Made by a program: the position numbers and the translations under genes. From Sneathiella limimaris (GTDB lineage: Bacteria > Pseudomonadota > Alphaproteobacteria > Sneathiellales > Sneathiellaceae), in NCBI RefSeq assembly GCF_012932565.1, contig NZ_JABBYJ010000001.1:2728001-2792000 (forward strand): DNA of 64,000 nt. Direction: 5' to 3'. Position 1 is the stretch's first letter; every line of letters starts with the position of its first letter. The notes under the pieces were generated by a model, which made no database searches, was not told the DNA's origin, and was given only the letters and a program-made list of their open reading frames with translations. Below, in pieces: positions 17,539-25,801 of this stretch.

Positions 17539-18615
17539 CTATTTCGCTTCTACGACACCGCGGCGAAGTTGGTCTCGCTCCATGCTTTCAAATAGAGCTT
17601 TGAAGTTACCTTCCCCGAACCCTTCTTCTTTTTTGCGTTGAATGAACTCAAAGAATACAGGTCCAACAAGCGTTTCAGAAAAAATTTGCAATAGTAGACG
17701 CGGATCCCCTTCTTCAGTGGAACCGTCCAGAAGGATACCGCGGGACTTAAGCTCAGGTACGTTCTCACCGTGACCGGGTAAGCGTTCTTCCAGCATTTCA
17801 TAATAAGTGTCAGGCGGCGGTGTCATGAAAGGGATCCCTTTTGCCTTTAGCTTATCCCAGCTCACCAGCAAATCATCGCAGGAAAGCGCCACATGCTGGA
17901 TCCCCTCTCCATTATAAGCCATCAGGAATTCCTCAATCTGGCCGACACCTTGAGAAGCTTCTTCATTAAGTGGGATGCGAATTTTGCCGCAAGGCGAGGT
18001 CATTGCCCGAGACGTCAATCCTGTGTATTCGCCTTTGATATCAAAGTAGCGAATTTCTCTGAAACCAAAAATCTTTTCATAAAATTCAGCCCAATAACCC
18101 ATTCGGCCACGATAAACATTGTGGGTTAAGTGATCGATGACATTAAACCCGCACCCCTTTGGATGAGGGTCAACGCCTTCCAGATACTGAAAATCGATAT
18201 CATAGATTGAGCTCTCATCACCATATCGATCGATCAGATAGAGAGGCGCGCCGCCAATTCCCTTCACGGCTGGAAGACGAAGTTCCATTGGCCCGGTTGG
18301 GATATCTACGGGCTGAGCACCTCTTTTAATTGCTTCTGAATAAGCTTTATGTGCATCCTTCACCCGAAAAGCGAGCCCACATGCTGAGGGCCCATGTTCC
18401 TCCGCAAAATAATAGGCCTGGCTCTTCTTTTCGTTGTTGATAATGAAATTGATATCGCCCTGGCGGTAGAGAACAACATCCTTTGAACGATGGACGGCGA
18501 CCTTAGTGAAGCCCATCTTTTCAAATAATGGCTCCAGAACATTTGGCTTCGGTGATGCCCATTCAACGAATTCAAAACCATCAAGCCCAAGTGGATTTTC
18601 AAATAAATCAGTCAT
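17539..18615 (-). CDS. hpd: 4-hydroxyphenylpyruvate dioxygenase
   Basis: A 358-residue non-haem iron enzyme that converts 4-hydroxyphenylpyruvate to homogentisate in tyrosine breakdown. The three iron ligands of the family are at H162 ([14 protein letters not shown]), H241 ([11 protein letters not shown]) and E323 (VFFEFIQRK). The length is normal for bacterial HPPD. AGGAG precedes the ATG. It lies downstream of an FAD monooxygenase and a DUF2783 gene on the same strand, separated by 222 bp that includes an inverted repeat. Homogentisate dioxygenase and fumarylacetoacetase are not in this window. Confidence 0.95.
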   Translation of the reverse strand: MTDLFENPLGLDGFEFVEWASPKPNVLEPLFEKMGFTKVAVHRSKDVVLYRQGDINFIINNEKKSQAYYFAEEHGPSACGLAFRVKDAHKAYSEAIKRGAQPVDIPTGPMELRLPAVKGIGGAPLYLIDRYGDESSIYDIDFQYLEGVDPHPKGCGFNVIDHLTHNVYRGRMGYWAEFYEKIFGFREIRYFDIKGEYTGLTSRAMTSPCGKIRIPLNEEASQGVGQIEEFLMAYNGEGIQHVALSCDDLLVSWDKLKAKGIPFMTPPPDTYYEMLEERLPGHGENVPELKSRGILLDGSTEEGDPRLLLQIFSETLVGPVFFEFIQRKKEEGFGEGNFKALFESMERDQLRRGVVEAK

Positions 18616-18771
18616 CAGGAAACTCCTGCAAAATTTGAGATAAGAAATGTGAGATCAAATTTTTGCAGACGGCGGTGCACCCGGAATTCCGCGCACTGTC
18701 TTTCCTAAAACAGCACCAACCACAAGTGGCTGGATATTCAACGATTTCATTTGCGTTCCTAAACCTCAATT

Positions 18772-18793
18772 TAAGCCCGAATTTTCGAGCTTA
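18772..18793. promoter_or_regulatory. Inverted repeat upstream of the HPPD gene
   Basis: The arms TAAGCCCGAA and TTCGAGCTTA match at 9 of 10 positions with a 2-base centre. The site lies 157 bases before HPPD and 45 bases after the DUF2783 stop. It lacks a T-run, so an operator is more likely than a terminator. Confidence 0.4.
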
Positions 18794-18837
18794 TGAAATA
18801 ACCATAGGCGAATTTTCAGTTACCCTAAAGACATGGC

Positions 18838-19032
18838 TTAATTTTCAAGTTTTGCAAGCTTCATAGCCTCGTTCAGAACCTGACGATCCCCTATATGATT
18901 AGCAAGGATCAGAACGAGACGTGCATTTAAAGCGTGACTTTCCGTTTCTTCGAGCCCTTCATGAAGCCTGAGAAGGCTCTCATAAAAGCCATCAGGATCA
19001 GTCATATTTGGCGCTGTGTTCAGTTTAGTCAT
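18838..19032 (-). CDS. DUF2783 small protein, probable monooxygenase partner
   Basis: A 64-residue acidic helical protein. The pattern MTDPDGFYESLLRLHEGL, then ALNARLVLILANHIGD, is characteristic of DUF2783, whose members are usually encoded next to an FAD-dependent aromatic monooxygenase. Here it follows such a gene by nine bases. Its size and partner recall MhaB, the small coupling protein of Pseudomonas 3-hydroxyphenylacetate 6-hydroxylase, which also yields homogentisate; this parallel is inference from context, not from sequence comparison. Confidence 0.8.
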   Translation of the reverse strand: MTKLNTAPNMTDPDGFYESLLRLHEGLEETESHALNARLVLILANHIGDRQVLNEAMKLAKLEN

Positions 19033-19041
19033 GTCCCTTCC

Positions 19042-20646
19042 TTACCCAAGACCGATCGCTTTTTTCAAAGCTGTTCTGACCTCAGTCTCTGTAAAATCAA
19101 CCCACCTAGCCGCCACATGCTGGTCTGGCCGCATTAGATAAACGGCGTTCTCAGCCTCTCCGAGATACCGTTCCGCAACGTCTTCTGAAAGCGGGATTTG
19201 AAGAATTTCGATTTCAATTCCACTTTCTTCCAGTTTCTCAGGAACATTTGCATGCTCACCCAGCAGCAGAAGTTGAAACTTGTCCCCTATACGATCTAAA
19301 AGCCATCCATCCGAAAGCGGGGCATCAACGGCAGGAGCCCCCGGTCTTGTGCGAGCAGGCATTTCCTTGCAATCCGGACCGTTCAACCTGGACGTATCAT
19401 ACACACACGGAACAGACAGTCGGCCTGAATTGACAAGTGGACGGGCAAACTCCGCTCTCTCCGACAAATCAAGAACTGCATTTCTGAAAATTCTGCTTAT
19501 TTCAGACTTAGGAGTAATAAAATCAGTCGAACGGCTAGAGTTCAGAATATTTTCATCAGCTCCATAAATTCGCTCTTCATCGTAACTATCCAATAACGTT
19601 TCTGGAGCCTTTCCGTCCATTACCAGCTTTAGCTTCCAACAGAGATTATCTGTATCTTGCAGACCACTATTAGCCCCTCGCGCCCCGAACGGTGAGACTT
19701 GGTGAGCAGCGTCACCAGCAAATAGTACCCGGCCGTGGCGGAATTTTTCCATCCGGCGACACTGGAAGGTATAAATAGATACCCACTCCAGTTCAAACTT
19801 CACATCTTCTCCCAGCATTTTGTGAAGACGAGCTTTCACCCGATCTGGATCCGTTTCTTTCTCGCGGTCAATATCCCAACCCAGCTGCAAATCTATTCGC
19901 CAGACATTATCGGGCTGCTTATGAAGTAACGCTGACTGTCCCCTGTTGAATGGCGGGTCAAACCAGAACCACCTTTCTGTTGGAAAGTCAGCCTCCATGA
20001 CCACGTCTGCAATTAGGAAATTATCTTCGAACACACGACCGACGAAATCCAATCCCATCATCGACCTGGTCGGTGAAGTTGCGCCGTCGCAGGCAATTAC
20101 CCAATCACTTTCCAGCATATAGGGTCCATCTGGCGTCTGGATTTCAAGAGAGACATGGTCACCATGATCAACAATATTCGTAACCTTGTTCTGTCCTCGA
20201 AGGTGAATTGGTTTGCCGGCAGCTTCAAGGTCATGGACGCGTTCGACCAGATATTCCTCGATGTAATATTGCTGTAAATTAATAAATGCAGGCCGCTTAT
20301 GATTATCTTCCGGCAGAAGATCAAACTGGTAAACTTGGCGTTCGTCAAAAAAGACTTTCCCCTTGTTCCAGGTCACCCCTTTGTTGACGCAGATGTCGCC
20401 GCAACCCAATCGATCGAGGATTTCCAATGGTCTCTTCGCAAAACAAATTGCACGAGACCCCCAACTTACCTTGTCATTATCATCGAGAATAACAACGTCG
20501 ACATCTTGTTGCGCCAAATCGATAGCAGCAGCCAAACCGATAGGGCCAGCACCTATGACAACAACAGATCTTCTTGCTGGTTTTTCTTGATTTTGATCTT
20601 CATGCCGTTCGTATGGGTACAGCGGCATTTCAAAAATCTTTTTCAA
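19042..20646 (-). CDS. FAD-dependent aromatic monooxygenase
   Basis: A flavoprotein hydroxylase of about 534 residues in the MhpA/phenol hydroxylase group. It has an N-terminal FAD loop (VVVIGAGPIGLAAAIDLAQQ), the DG segment WVIACDGATSPTRSMMGLDF and the second FAD site VLFAGDAAHQVSPFGARGAN, followed by a thioredoxin-like C-terminal part. I place the start at TTG 20646, four bases after a strong GGGAGGG site; ATG 20628 is the alternative, and the open frame extends to 20706. It is followed by DUF2783 and HPPD and diverges from a MarR gene. A substrate leading to homogentisate, such as a hydroxyphenylacetate, would suit the context. Confidence 0.85.
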   Translation of the reverse strand: MKKIFEMPLYPYERHEDQNQEKPARRSVVVIGAGPIGLAAAIDLAQQDVDVVILDDNDKVSWGSRAICFAKRPLEILDRLGCGDICVNKGVTWNKGKVFFDERQVYQFDLLPEDNHKRPAFINLQQYYIEEYLVERVHDLEAAGKPIHLRGQNKVTNIVDHGDHVSLEIQTPDGPYMLESDWVIACDGATSPTRSMMGLDFVGRVFEDNFLIADVVMEADFPTERWFWFDPPFNRGQSALLHKQPDNVWRIDLQLGWDIDREKETDPDRVKARLHKMLGEDVKFELEWVSIYTFQCRRMEKFRHGRVLFAGDAAHQVSPFGARGANSGLQDTDNLCWKLKLVMDGKAPETLLDSYDEERIYGADENILNSSRSTDFITPKSEISRIFRNAVLDLSERAEFARPLVNSGRLSVPCVYDTSRLNGPDCKEMPARTRPGAPAVDAPLSDGWLLDRIGDKFQLLLLGEHANVPEKLEESGIEIEILQIPLSEDVAERYLGEAENAVYLMRPDQHVAARWVDFTETEVRTALKKAIGLG

Positions 20647-20753
20647 CAAACCCTCCCTAACTTTCAGATTGTGGTTTGAATACTGCAACTCCAAAGCTCC
20701 ACACACCCAGCAATATCCTGAACTACTTAGAGATAAATATCCTATCGAGCAGA

Positions 20754-20773
20754 TTAGTTACATATGCAACTAA
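20754..20773. promoter_or_regulatory. Probable MarR operator in the divergent gap
   Basis: A 20-bp palindrome with arms TTAGTT and AACTAA, a CATATG centre and one mismatched pair. Size and symmetry suit a MarR dimer. It lies between the FAD monooxygenase and the MarR gene. Confidence 0.6.
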
Positions 20774-20929
20774 GTCAAGATAAAACACAGGGATAGATAT
20801 TAAAATCCTCCAACATTTCGCTAAAACGTCGGTACACCAATAAACAACTCAAAACTTAAGCGAGCTTGATATTAGTATCGCTTGTAATTAAAATGGTGAA
20901 TATCAATTAGAATTCAGAAACAGGTTAGC

Positions 20930-21436
20930 ATGGAAAACATCAACCCGACTCGCAAAAGAGAGTTTGAACTGGGAAGTTTTTTTCCTTATTTGGTGCGGAT
21001 TTTCTACCGCTCTGTCAGCAGTTCAGTATCAAACATCTATGCCACTCGATTTAATCTATCGGTTTCTGAATGGCGAACCATGGCAGTTCTTGGCAGCCAC
21101 GGCATTCTTTCGGCTAGCGAAATTGTTGAACAATCAAGCATGGATAAGGTCAATGTCAGTAGAGCGGTCAAAGCTTTGCAAAAACGGGGGTTTTTGAAAA
21201 GAGATATTGATGGCGATGATAAAAGGAAAGCTGTTCTGAGGTTGACCGATAATGGCCGGGAAGCCTATCAAATACTGGCACCACTCCTTTTGGATCTGGA
21301 ATCAACACTTCTAGAAGGACTTAGTGAAGAGGAAGTCGCGACTCTGCTTAGGCTCATGGAAAAAGTGCGGGAGAATGCGAATAAATCCCTCTCACACGCG
21401 CGGGAAAAAGACCTCGAACATAGTTCCAGCGCCTAG
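20930..21436 (+). CDS. MarR-family regulator of the aromatic block
   Basis: A 168-residue winged-helix repressor: SEWRTMAVLGSHGILSAS, the recognition region MDKVNVSRAVKALQKRGFL and the wing DIDGDDKRKAVLRLTDNG are canonical MarR features at about residues 45-105. It diverges from the monooxygenase-DUF2783-HPPD genes, with a palindrome between them. Its last 45 bases overlap the 3' end of the convergent histidine kinase gene. Confidence 0.92.
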   Translation: MENINPTRKREFELGSFFPYLVRIFYRSVSSSVSNIYATRFNLSVSEWRTMAVLGSHGILSASEIVEQSSMDKVNVSRAVKALQKRGFLKRDIDGDDKRKAVLRLTDNGREAYQILAPLLLDLESTLLEGLSEEEVATLLRLMEKVRENANKSLSHAREKDLEHSSSA

Positions 21437-23623
21437 GTCACTACTAACCTGAATATAACCACCAGACTGACGGACGAAACCAAAAACCATACTCAGTCCC
21501 AGGCCACTGCCTTTGCCAACTTCCTTGGTCGTGAAAAAAGGCTCAAAAATCTGTTTCAAGTTATCTGGTGAAATTCCAATACCAGTATCCGAAATTGTCA
21601 AACGCACGAAGTCACCCGAAACTTGAGTGTTATCATAGTCAAATACGCGATCCTTCAACTTTACATTAGCTGTCTGCAGCGAAAAGGTTCCATTCCCTTT
21701 CATCGCATCTCGTGCATTGATACTCAGATTAATTAGACTATTTTCCAGCTGCCCCTGGTCGATAAAGGAATCCCAAAGTTCATCAGCGAGTTCGATCTCC
21801 AGATCTATACTTCCGCCCAAAGTACTTTTCAGCAGCATATTCATTTCACGAATAGCGGAGTTCATATTGAGGATATTGGGCCGCAGTTCCTGTTTTCGAG
21901 AGAAAGATAAAAGCTGTTGCGTCAATTCCGCACCTCGCTCACCTGCCCTCTGAATGGCCTCAAAACGACTGGCGGCCAAATCTCCCTCAAAGAGGTCCAA
22001 CTCCTCTAGAATTTCTAAATTTCCGAGAATAATGGACAATATATTGTTAAAATCGTGTGCTATTCCGCCAGTCAGCTGACCGACAGCTTCCATTTTCTGA
22101 GCCTGTCGAAGCTGCTCTTCCTGATGGTGCTGTTCAGTAATATCCATACGAATACTCGCACAATGGCCCGAAGGAAGCTTTTTATTAATTACCTGCATCC
22201 ATTTTTCGCCGATATGACGAATATTTAATTTGTTTGCAGGCGGATTCTTTACGAGCTCTAGCTGTTCCTGAATGTACTTCTCTTTGTCTGCAGGCCTTGG
22301 TTTAACAAGATCTTTATCCAATACCGCCCGAATAATCTCCGACAAGCTATGCATGATCTCTTTGTAGTTTGGGATCTCATCCTTAAACCACTGATACATT
22401 AAATCATTTCCAAGGATACGCTGTCCCTCGCTATCCCAGAGGGTGTAAGAAAATGGCAGTGTTTCCAAAACCTCCCGAAGCATTTTTTCGCTTTCTCGGA
22501 CATGCGCTTCAGCTTCAACCCGCTCAGTAATATCTTTATAGATCGATAGAAGACCAACACCTGGTATCGGCGTCCCCTCTATTTCCAATATGCGCCCTTC
22601 TCCTTGTTTACGCTCATACTTATGGGCAAACTCCCTGTTCATAAACGCGAGCTTTTCTTTTACAAGCTCCTCAACGTCACCTGGACCATACATACCTCGT
22701 TCCGCTTGCAAACGAGCCATGTCGGCGACGGGGGTACCTGGTTTGCAAAGTTCTTCGGGGAAGTCCAGAAGCTCCTTAAAATATTCATTACAAAAGACAA
22801 GATGCATATCCTCACTAAATAAGGTTATCCCCTGTTTCATTGTCTTGAGGATAGCATCTGTAAGCCTTGCAGATCGCTCCAACTCCAGCTGATCAGTAAT
22901 GTCCGTTGAAAACACCAGAAGCTTGGGACCATCTTCATACTCCAGCAAAACGGGAATACTGGAGATTTTCCGGATCGCACCATCACCTCGAGTAATGGTT
23001 AGCTCCTTCTGTGAAATCTCTTCACCCAGCAATAAGCGCTGAACAATATCCTGATAGACTGCAGTTTCGTGAACAGTTGAGACAGCTAAAGACTTTTGGC
23101 CGATAAAACGGGCTCGATTGCGGCGGTGAAACTGACAAAACGACTCGTTGACATCAACATAACGACTGTTTGAAAGATCAGTGATGGATATCAGGCTAGG
23201 AGACGAGGCTACAAGACTATCAAACCTGTCTTCGGAATACTTGAGTTTTCGTTCTATTGATATCTGCTCAGCAATATCCCTAAAAAGACCAACGATCTTT
23301 TCTTTTTCCGTTCCATATCCGACCACTTTGAAACTACATTCAACAGGCAGCTCACCGTGCTCAGTCTTCAAATGCACTCGGAGTTTCTGGCACCCAGTTT
23401 TTTCTTGCCAGTTTTCCTCAAACTGCTCCCAATCACGTGCTGAGTCTGGCCTGACGCACAGCAGCTCCAATAGATTTTTCCCGACGATCGTTTGCTTAAA
23501 ATAAGGCTCCCAATTAAGGGCGCGGCTGATTACACCAAACTTATCGGTTTCCCAAAAAAGGTCGTCGGAGATCTCTAAGAAATCGGCAGCTGCAGATGCA
23601 GTGTTATGAGTGTTACTTACCAT
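21392..23623 (-). CDS. Soluble multi-PAS histidine kinase
   Basis: A 743-residue sensor kinase without membrane segments. Four PAS-type domains can be traced at about residues 14-130, 132-250, 257-370 (a PAS_7-like repeat, GITLFSEDMHLVFCNEYF) and 378-495. The HisKA box GGIAHDFNNILSIILGN is at about 513 and the ATPase part has NLSINARDAM, DTGIGI and GSGLGLSMVFGFV. There is no receiver domain, so the phosphate must pass to a response regulator encoded elsewhere. The gene overlaps the convergent MarR gene by 45 bases and has a T-looped hairpin just upstream. Confidence 0.93.
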   Translation of the reverse strand: MVSNTHNTASAAADFLEISDDLFWETDKFGVISRALNWEPYFKQTIVGKNLLELLCVRPDSARDWEQFEENWQEKTGCQKLRVHLKTEHGELPVECSFKVVGYGTEKEKIVGLFRDIAEQISIERKLKYSEDRFDSLVASSPSLISITDLSNSRYVDVNESFCQFHRRNRARFIGQKSLAVSTVHETAVYQDIVQRLLLGEEISQKELTITRGDGAIRKISSIPVLLEYEDGPKLLVFSTDITDQLELERSARLTDAILKTMKQGITLFSEDMHLVFCNEYFKELLDFPEELCKPGTPVADMARLQAERGMYGPGDVEELVKEKLAFMNREFAHKYERKQGEGRILEIEGTPIPGVGLLSIYKDITERVEAEAHVRESEKMLREVLETLPFSYTLWDSEGQRILGNDLMYQWFKDEIPNYKEIMHSLSEIIRAVLDKDLVKPRPADKEKYIQEQLELVKNPPANKLNIRHIGEKWMQVINKKLPSGHCASIRMDITEQHHQEEQLRQAQKMEAVGQLTGGIAHDFNNILSIILGNLEILEELDLFEGDLAASRFEAIQRAGERGAELTQQLLSFSRKQELRPNILNMNSAIREMNMLLKSTLGGSIDLEIELADELWDSFIDQGQLENSLINLSINARDAMKGNGTFSLQTANVKLKDRVFDYDNTQVSGDFVRLTISDTGIGISPDNLKQIFEPFFTTKEVGKGSGLGLSMVFGFVRQSGGYIQVSSDLGAGTMFEVFFPRV

Positions 23624-23640
23624 GGAGCCAGATTGCAGAT

Positions 23641-23670
23641 GATTTGGTTAAGAAAAAACTTAACCAAATC
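23641..23670. repeat. Perfect 12-bp inverted repeat between the oxidoreductase and kinase genes
   Basis: The arms GATTTGGTTAAG and CTTAACCAAATC enclose a homopolymer loop (AAAAAA on plus, TTTTTT on minus). It lies 21 bases after the oxidoreductase stop and 18 before the kinase start. The T-run is in the loop rather than after the stem, so it is not a standard terminator. It could be an operator or a leader hairpin of the kinase mRNA. Confidence 0.55.
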
Positions 23671-23691
23671 AATTTTACACATGCAAATGGT

Positions 23692-24663
23692 TTATTTTTT
23701 GCGATCCTGGCCTAAAATCTGCTCTATGATCTCCTGAACAGACAGGGCAGCACGAAGTGGCGGCAATTGATGCTTCTCTCCCCGAACCAATTTCGCGAAG
23801 CTATCCAACATCCTCACATAGCCATCTTCCCTCGGATCCTCAATGTCCTGAAGCTCATCAATCCAAGTCTCGCCGGTTGTGGACTTTACATTAACCCAAT
23901 CCCACAACCGATAGGATGCCTTTGTTCCCCAAACCGTAAATTCAACACGGTCAGGACCGACACCTCCAGAGCCTCCTGCGAAGGAAATGGGAATATCCCC
24001 ACATGAAAGATTAGCAGTAAAATGTGTTTCGCAAAGCTTTGGGTCTTCCTGATAGCGAACAGACGCATCCAGGAGCTTAGCATCCCCAAAGAGTTTCTCT
24101 ATCAAGTATACATAGTGAGACCCAACTTCGCGAACGTAACCACCCTCTGCGCGCTCTGACAACCATGAAGCTGAATGTTGCCACCCCCGTGGCCAACGCG
24201 CGAAATGCAACCTCAAATCAACTCCGGTCACTTCACCGATAGTTCCATCCTGGAGTTTATTTTGAATCAAGTTAATGGCGGCACTATCTGCGAAGGGAAA
24301 GTTTACTGTATTCGGCGCACCAAGCGCCTCTACGTCAATGACCAGACCACGACTATCTTCCAGATCCACCCCAAGTGGTTTTTCGCAATATACGACCTTT
24401 CCGGCTTTAGCAGCGGCAATCGCATATTCTCGATGGGAGGCAGGTGGGCTCGCGATGTAGACAACATCTACATTTGAGGCCGTTATTGCATCGGCAGCAG
24501 TTTCCATAATTTCAAGAGAGGGATACTGAGCTTTTGAAGAAGCACAAGCTTCACCACTTGGATCCCAAGCAGCAACCAAATCATAAGACGGATGTTTTGC
24601 CATGTTGGTCAACATACGTTGGCCCATGACACCTAAACCGATAAATGCAACAGAAATAGCCAT
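23692..24663 (-). CDS. Gfo/Idh/MocA family NAD(P)-dependent oxidoreductase
   Basis: A 323-residue dehydrogenase with an N-terminal Rossmann fold (VAFIGLGVMGQRMLTNMA) and the family signature VYCEKPLGVDL at about residues 92-102. The C-terminal GFO/IDH domain includes GGYVREVGSHYVYLIEKLFG. Such enzymes act on sugars, inositols or related polyols. No sugar transporter or isomerase is adjacent, so the substrate is unknown. Confidence 0.88.
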   Translation of the reverse strand: MAISVAFIGLGVMGQRMLTNMAKHPSYDLVAAWDPSGEACASSKAQYPSLEIMETAADAITASNVDVVYIASPPASHREYAIAAAKAGKVVYCEKPLGVDLEDSRGLVIDVEALGAPNTVNFPFADSAAINLIQNKLQDGTIGEVTGVDLRLHFARWPRGWQHSASWLSERAEGGYVREVGSHYVYLIEKLFGDAKLLDASVRYQEDPKLCETHFTANLSCGDIPISFAGGSGGVGPDRVEFTVWGTKASYRLWDWVNVKSTTGETWIDELQDIEDPREDGYVRMLDSFAKLVRGEKHQLPPLRAALSVQEIIEQILGQDRKK

Positions 24664-24944
24664 AAAATACTCTAACTAGATACCTTGTTTTTCAAATAGG
24701 CATTCCTCCAAGCAAAATGCTGAAGAGCCGCCCACATGGTCAAGGATATTCCCCTCGCAATGCAAGTCCAAAATACTTCCACTGCACAGAGTTCCGCATA
24801 GTGGGAGAGTATCAGGGCCCAATCATCTTAATTTGGAGGTATCTATTGATCAGGATCACAGCAAAAGCACACTTTAAAAATTACGGTGGCTGTATATAGT
24901 TAAGAATATCATGAAGCCTGAAGCAAGGAGCGGAGATATAAGAA
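24664..24944. other. Intergenic region before the encapsulated-ferritin gene
   Basis: A 281-bp stretch carrying the divergent starts of the oxidoreductase and the ferritin. A small open frame at 24717-24899 has no ribosome site and no family features. CAAGGAG at 24923 is the ferritin leader's ribosome-type site region. I see no clear riboswitch or iron box. Confidence 0.4.
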
Positions 24945-25232
24945 ATGTCTAACGAAGGATACCACGAACCCGTACAAGAACTGTCAGATGAAACTCGAGA
25001 CATGCATCGGGCAATCATTTCCTTAATGGAGGAACTCGAGGCGGTTGATTGGTACAATCAGCGCGTTGATGCCTGCAAAGATCCAGAGCTGAAAAAAATT
25101 CTCGAACATAACCGAGATGAAGAAAAAGAACATGCAGCTATGACGATTGAATGGATCCGCCGGAAAGACCCTATTTTTGACAAGGAGCTGAGAGATTATC
25201 TCTTTACTGATAAATCACTCAGTCATGACTAA
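24945..25232 (+). CDS. Encapsulated ferritin (EncFtn) lacking a cargo-targeting tail
   Basis: A 95-residue two-helix ferritin-like protein closely resembling Rhodospirillum rubrum EncFtn. EncFtn decamers oxidise Fe(II) and deliver it to an encapsulin shell. The ferroxidase residues are conserved: E30, E60 and H63 correspond to E32, E62 and H65, and EAVDWYNQRVDA and HNRDEEKEHAAMTIEW are family hallmarks. The known protein continues past YLFT into a linker and a shell-targeting peptide of LTVGSL type; here the chain stops eight residues later (DKSLSHD). No encapsulin gene follows. Either the protein works without a shell or targeting differs. Confidence 0.88.
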   Translation: MSNEGYHEPVQELSDETRDMHRAIISLMEELEAVDWYNQRVDACKDPELKKILEHNRDEEKEHAAMTIEWIRRKDPIFDKELRDYLFTDKSLSHD

Positions 25233-25247
25233 GGACAAATAAACAGA

Positions 25248-25278
25248 TTATTGAAAGAGTGACGTGATCTTTCAATAA
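25248..25278. repeat. 11-bp hairpin after the encapsulated-ferritin gene
   Basis: Perfect arms TTATTGAAAGA and TCTTTCAATAA with the loop GTGACGTGA, starting 15 bases after the stop codon. No T-run follows, so it may protect the mRNA end or pause transcription ahead of the second hairpin. Confidence 0.6.
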
Positions 25279-25291
25279 CGCAGTCCAGATT

Positions 25292-25339
25292 TCCCCTATT
25301 TCTGTCCAAAGACTGAATATCGAAATAGGGGATTTTTTT
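25292..25339 (+). terminator. Terminator-like hairpin that buries the next gene's ribosome site
   Basis: An 11-bp perfect stem TCCCCTATTTC/GAAATAGGGGA (25292-25302, 25322-25332), 19-nt loop and seven T residues (25333-25339), immediately followed by the ATG of the iron-sulfur subunit at 25340. The AGGGGA of the 3' arm is the only plausible ribosome site for that gene, so the stem could both end transcription and block translation. Confidence 0.7.
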
Positions 25340-25801
25340 ATGCGCCTGCAAATCAATGGATCTCTCCATACAATACCTGAAGCCTGGCAATCAGAACGGC
25401 TTTTATTCATCCTTCGCGAGCTTATTGGATTAACCGGAGCCAAATATGGCTGCGGTGAAGGAATTTGCGGTGCCTGTACTGTCCAATTGGATGGGATAGC
25501 TGTTAGAAGCTGCCAACTTTCGGCCCGCGATGCTGAGAAACGCTCCATTACAACAATAGAAGGCTTGTCCCGAGAAGACGGAAGCCTCCACCCAGTTCAA
25601 CAAGCTTGGCTGGACAAACAGGTTCCTCAATGTGGGTACTGTCAAACTGGCCAGATAATGTCTGCTGTCGCTCTTCTAGATGAAAACCCAAATCCAAGCG
25701 ATGACGAAATCTCTGACGCCATGAGTGGGAACCTCTGTCGATGTGGAACGTATGACCGGATCCGTAAAGCCATTCATCTAGCAGCGGAGAAGAACCAATG
25801 A
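25340..25801 (+). CDS. [2Fe-2S] subunit of a molybdenum hydroxylase (IorA-like)
   Basis: A 153-residue electron-transfer subunit with two [2Fe-2S] clusters. The plant-ferredoxin-type site uses C38, C43, C46 and C58 ([13 protein letters not shown]), and the second uses C98, C101, C133 and C135 (CGYCQTGQI and CRCGTYDRI). It partners the molybdopterin subunit that overlaps its stop by four bases (ATGA), as in isoquinoline 1-oxidoreductase. No FAD-binding medium subunit is present, also as in that class. The ATG at 25340 abuts the T-run of a hairpin. Confidence 0.92.
   Translation: MRLQINGSLHTIPEAWQSERLLFILRELIGLTGAKYGCGEGICGACTVQLDGIAVRSCQLSARDAEKRSITTIEGLSREDGSLHPVQQAWLDKQVPQCGYCQTGQIMSAVALLDENPNPSDDEISDAMSGNLCRCGTYDRIRKAIHLAAEKNQ

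Noticed and set aside
23641-23670. Intrinsic terminator for the Gfo/Idh/MocA gene
   Set aside because: The T-run is the loop, not the tail of the stem, so I list it as an inverted repeat of unknown role.
24717-24899. 60-residue frame upstream of the encapsulated ferritin
   Set aside because: No ribosome site and no conserved features; it sits in the promoter gap.
25233-25339. Missing encapsulin-targeting tail of EncFtn restored by frameshift
   Set aside because: I read the three forward frames after the stop and found no LTVGSL-type peptide.
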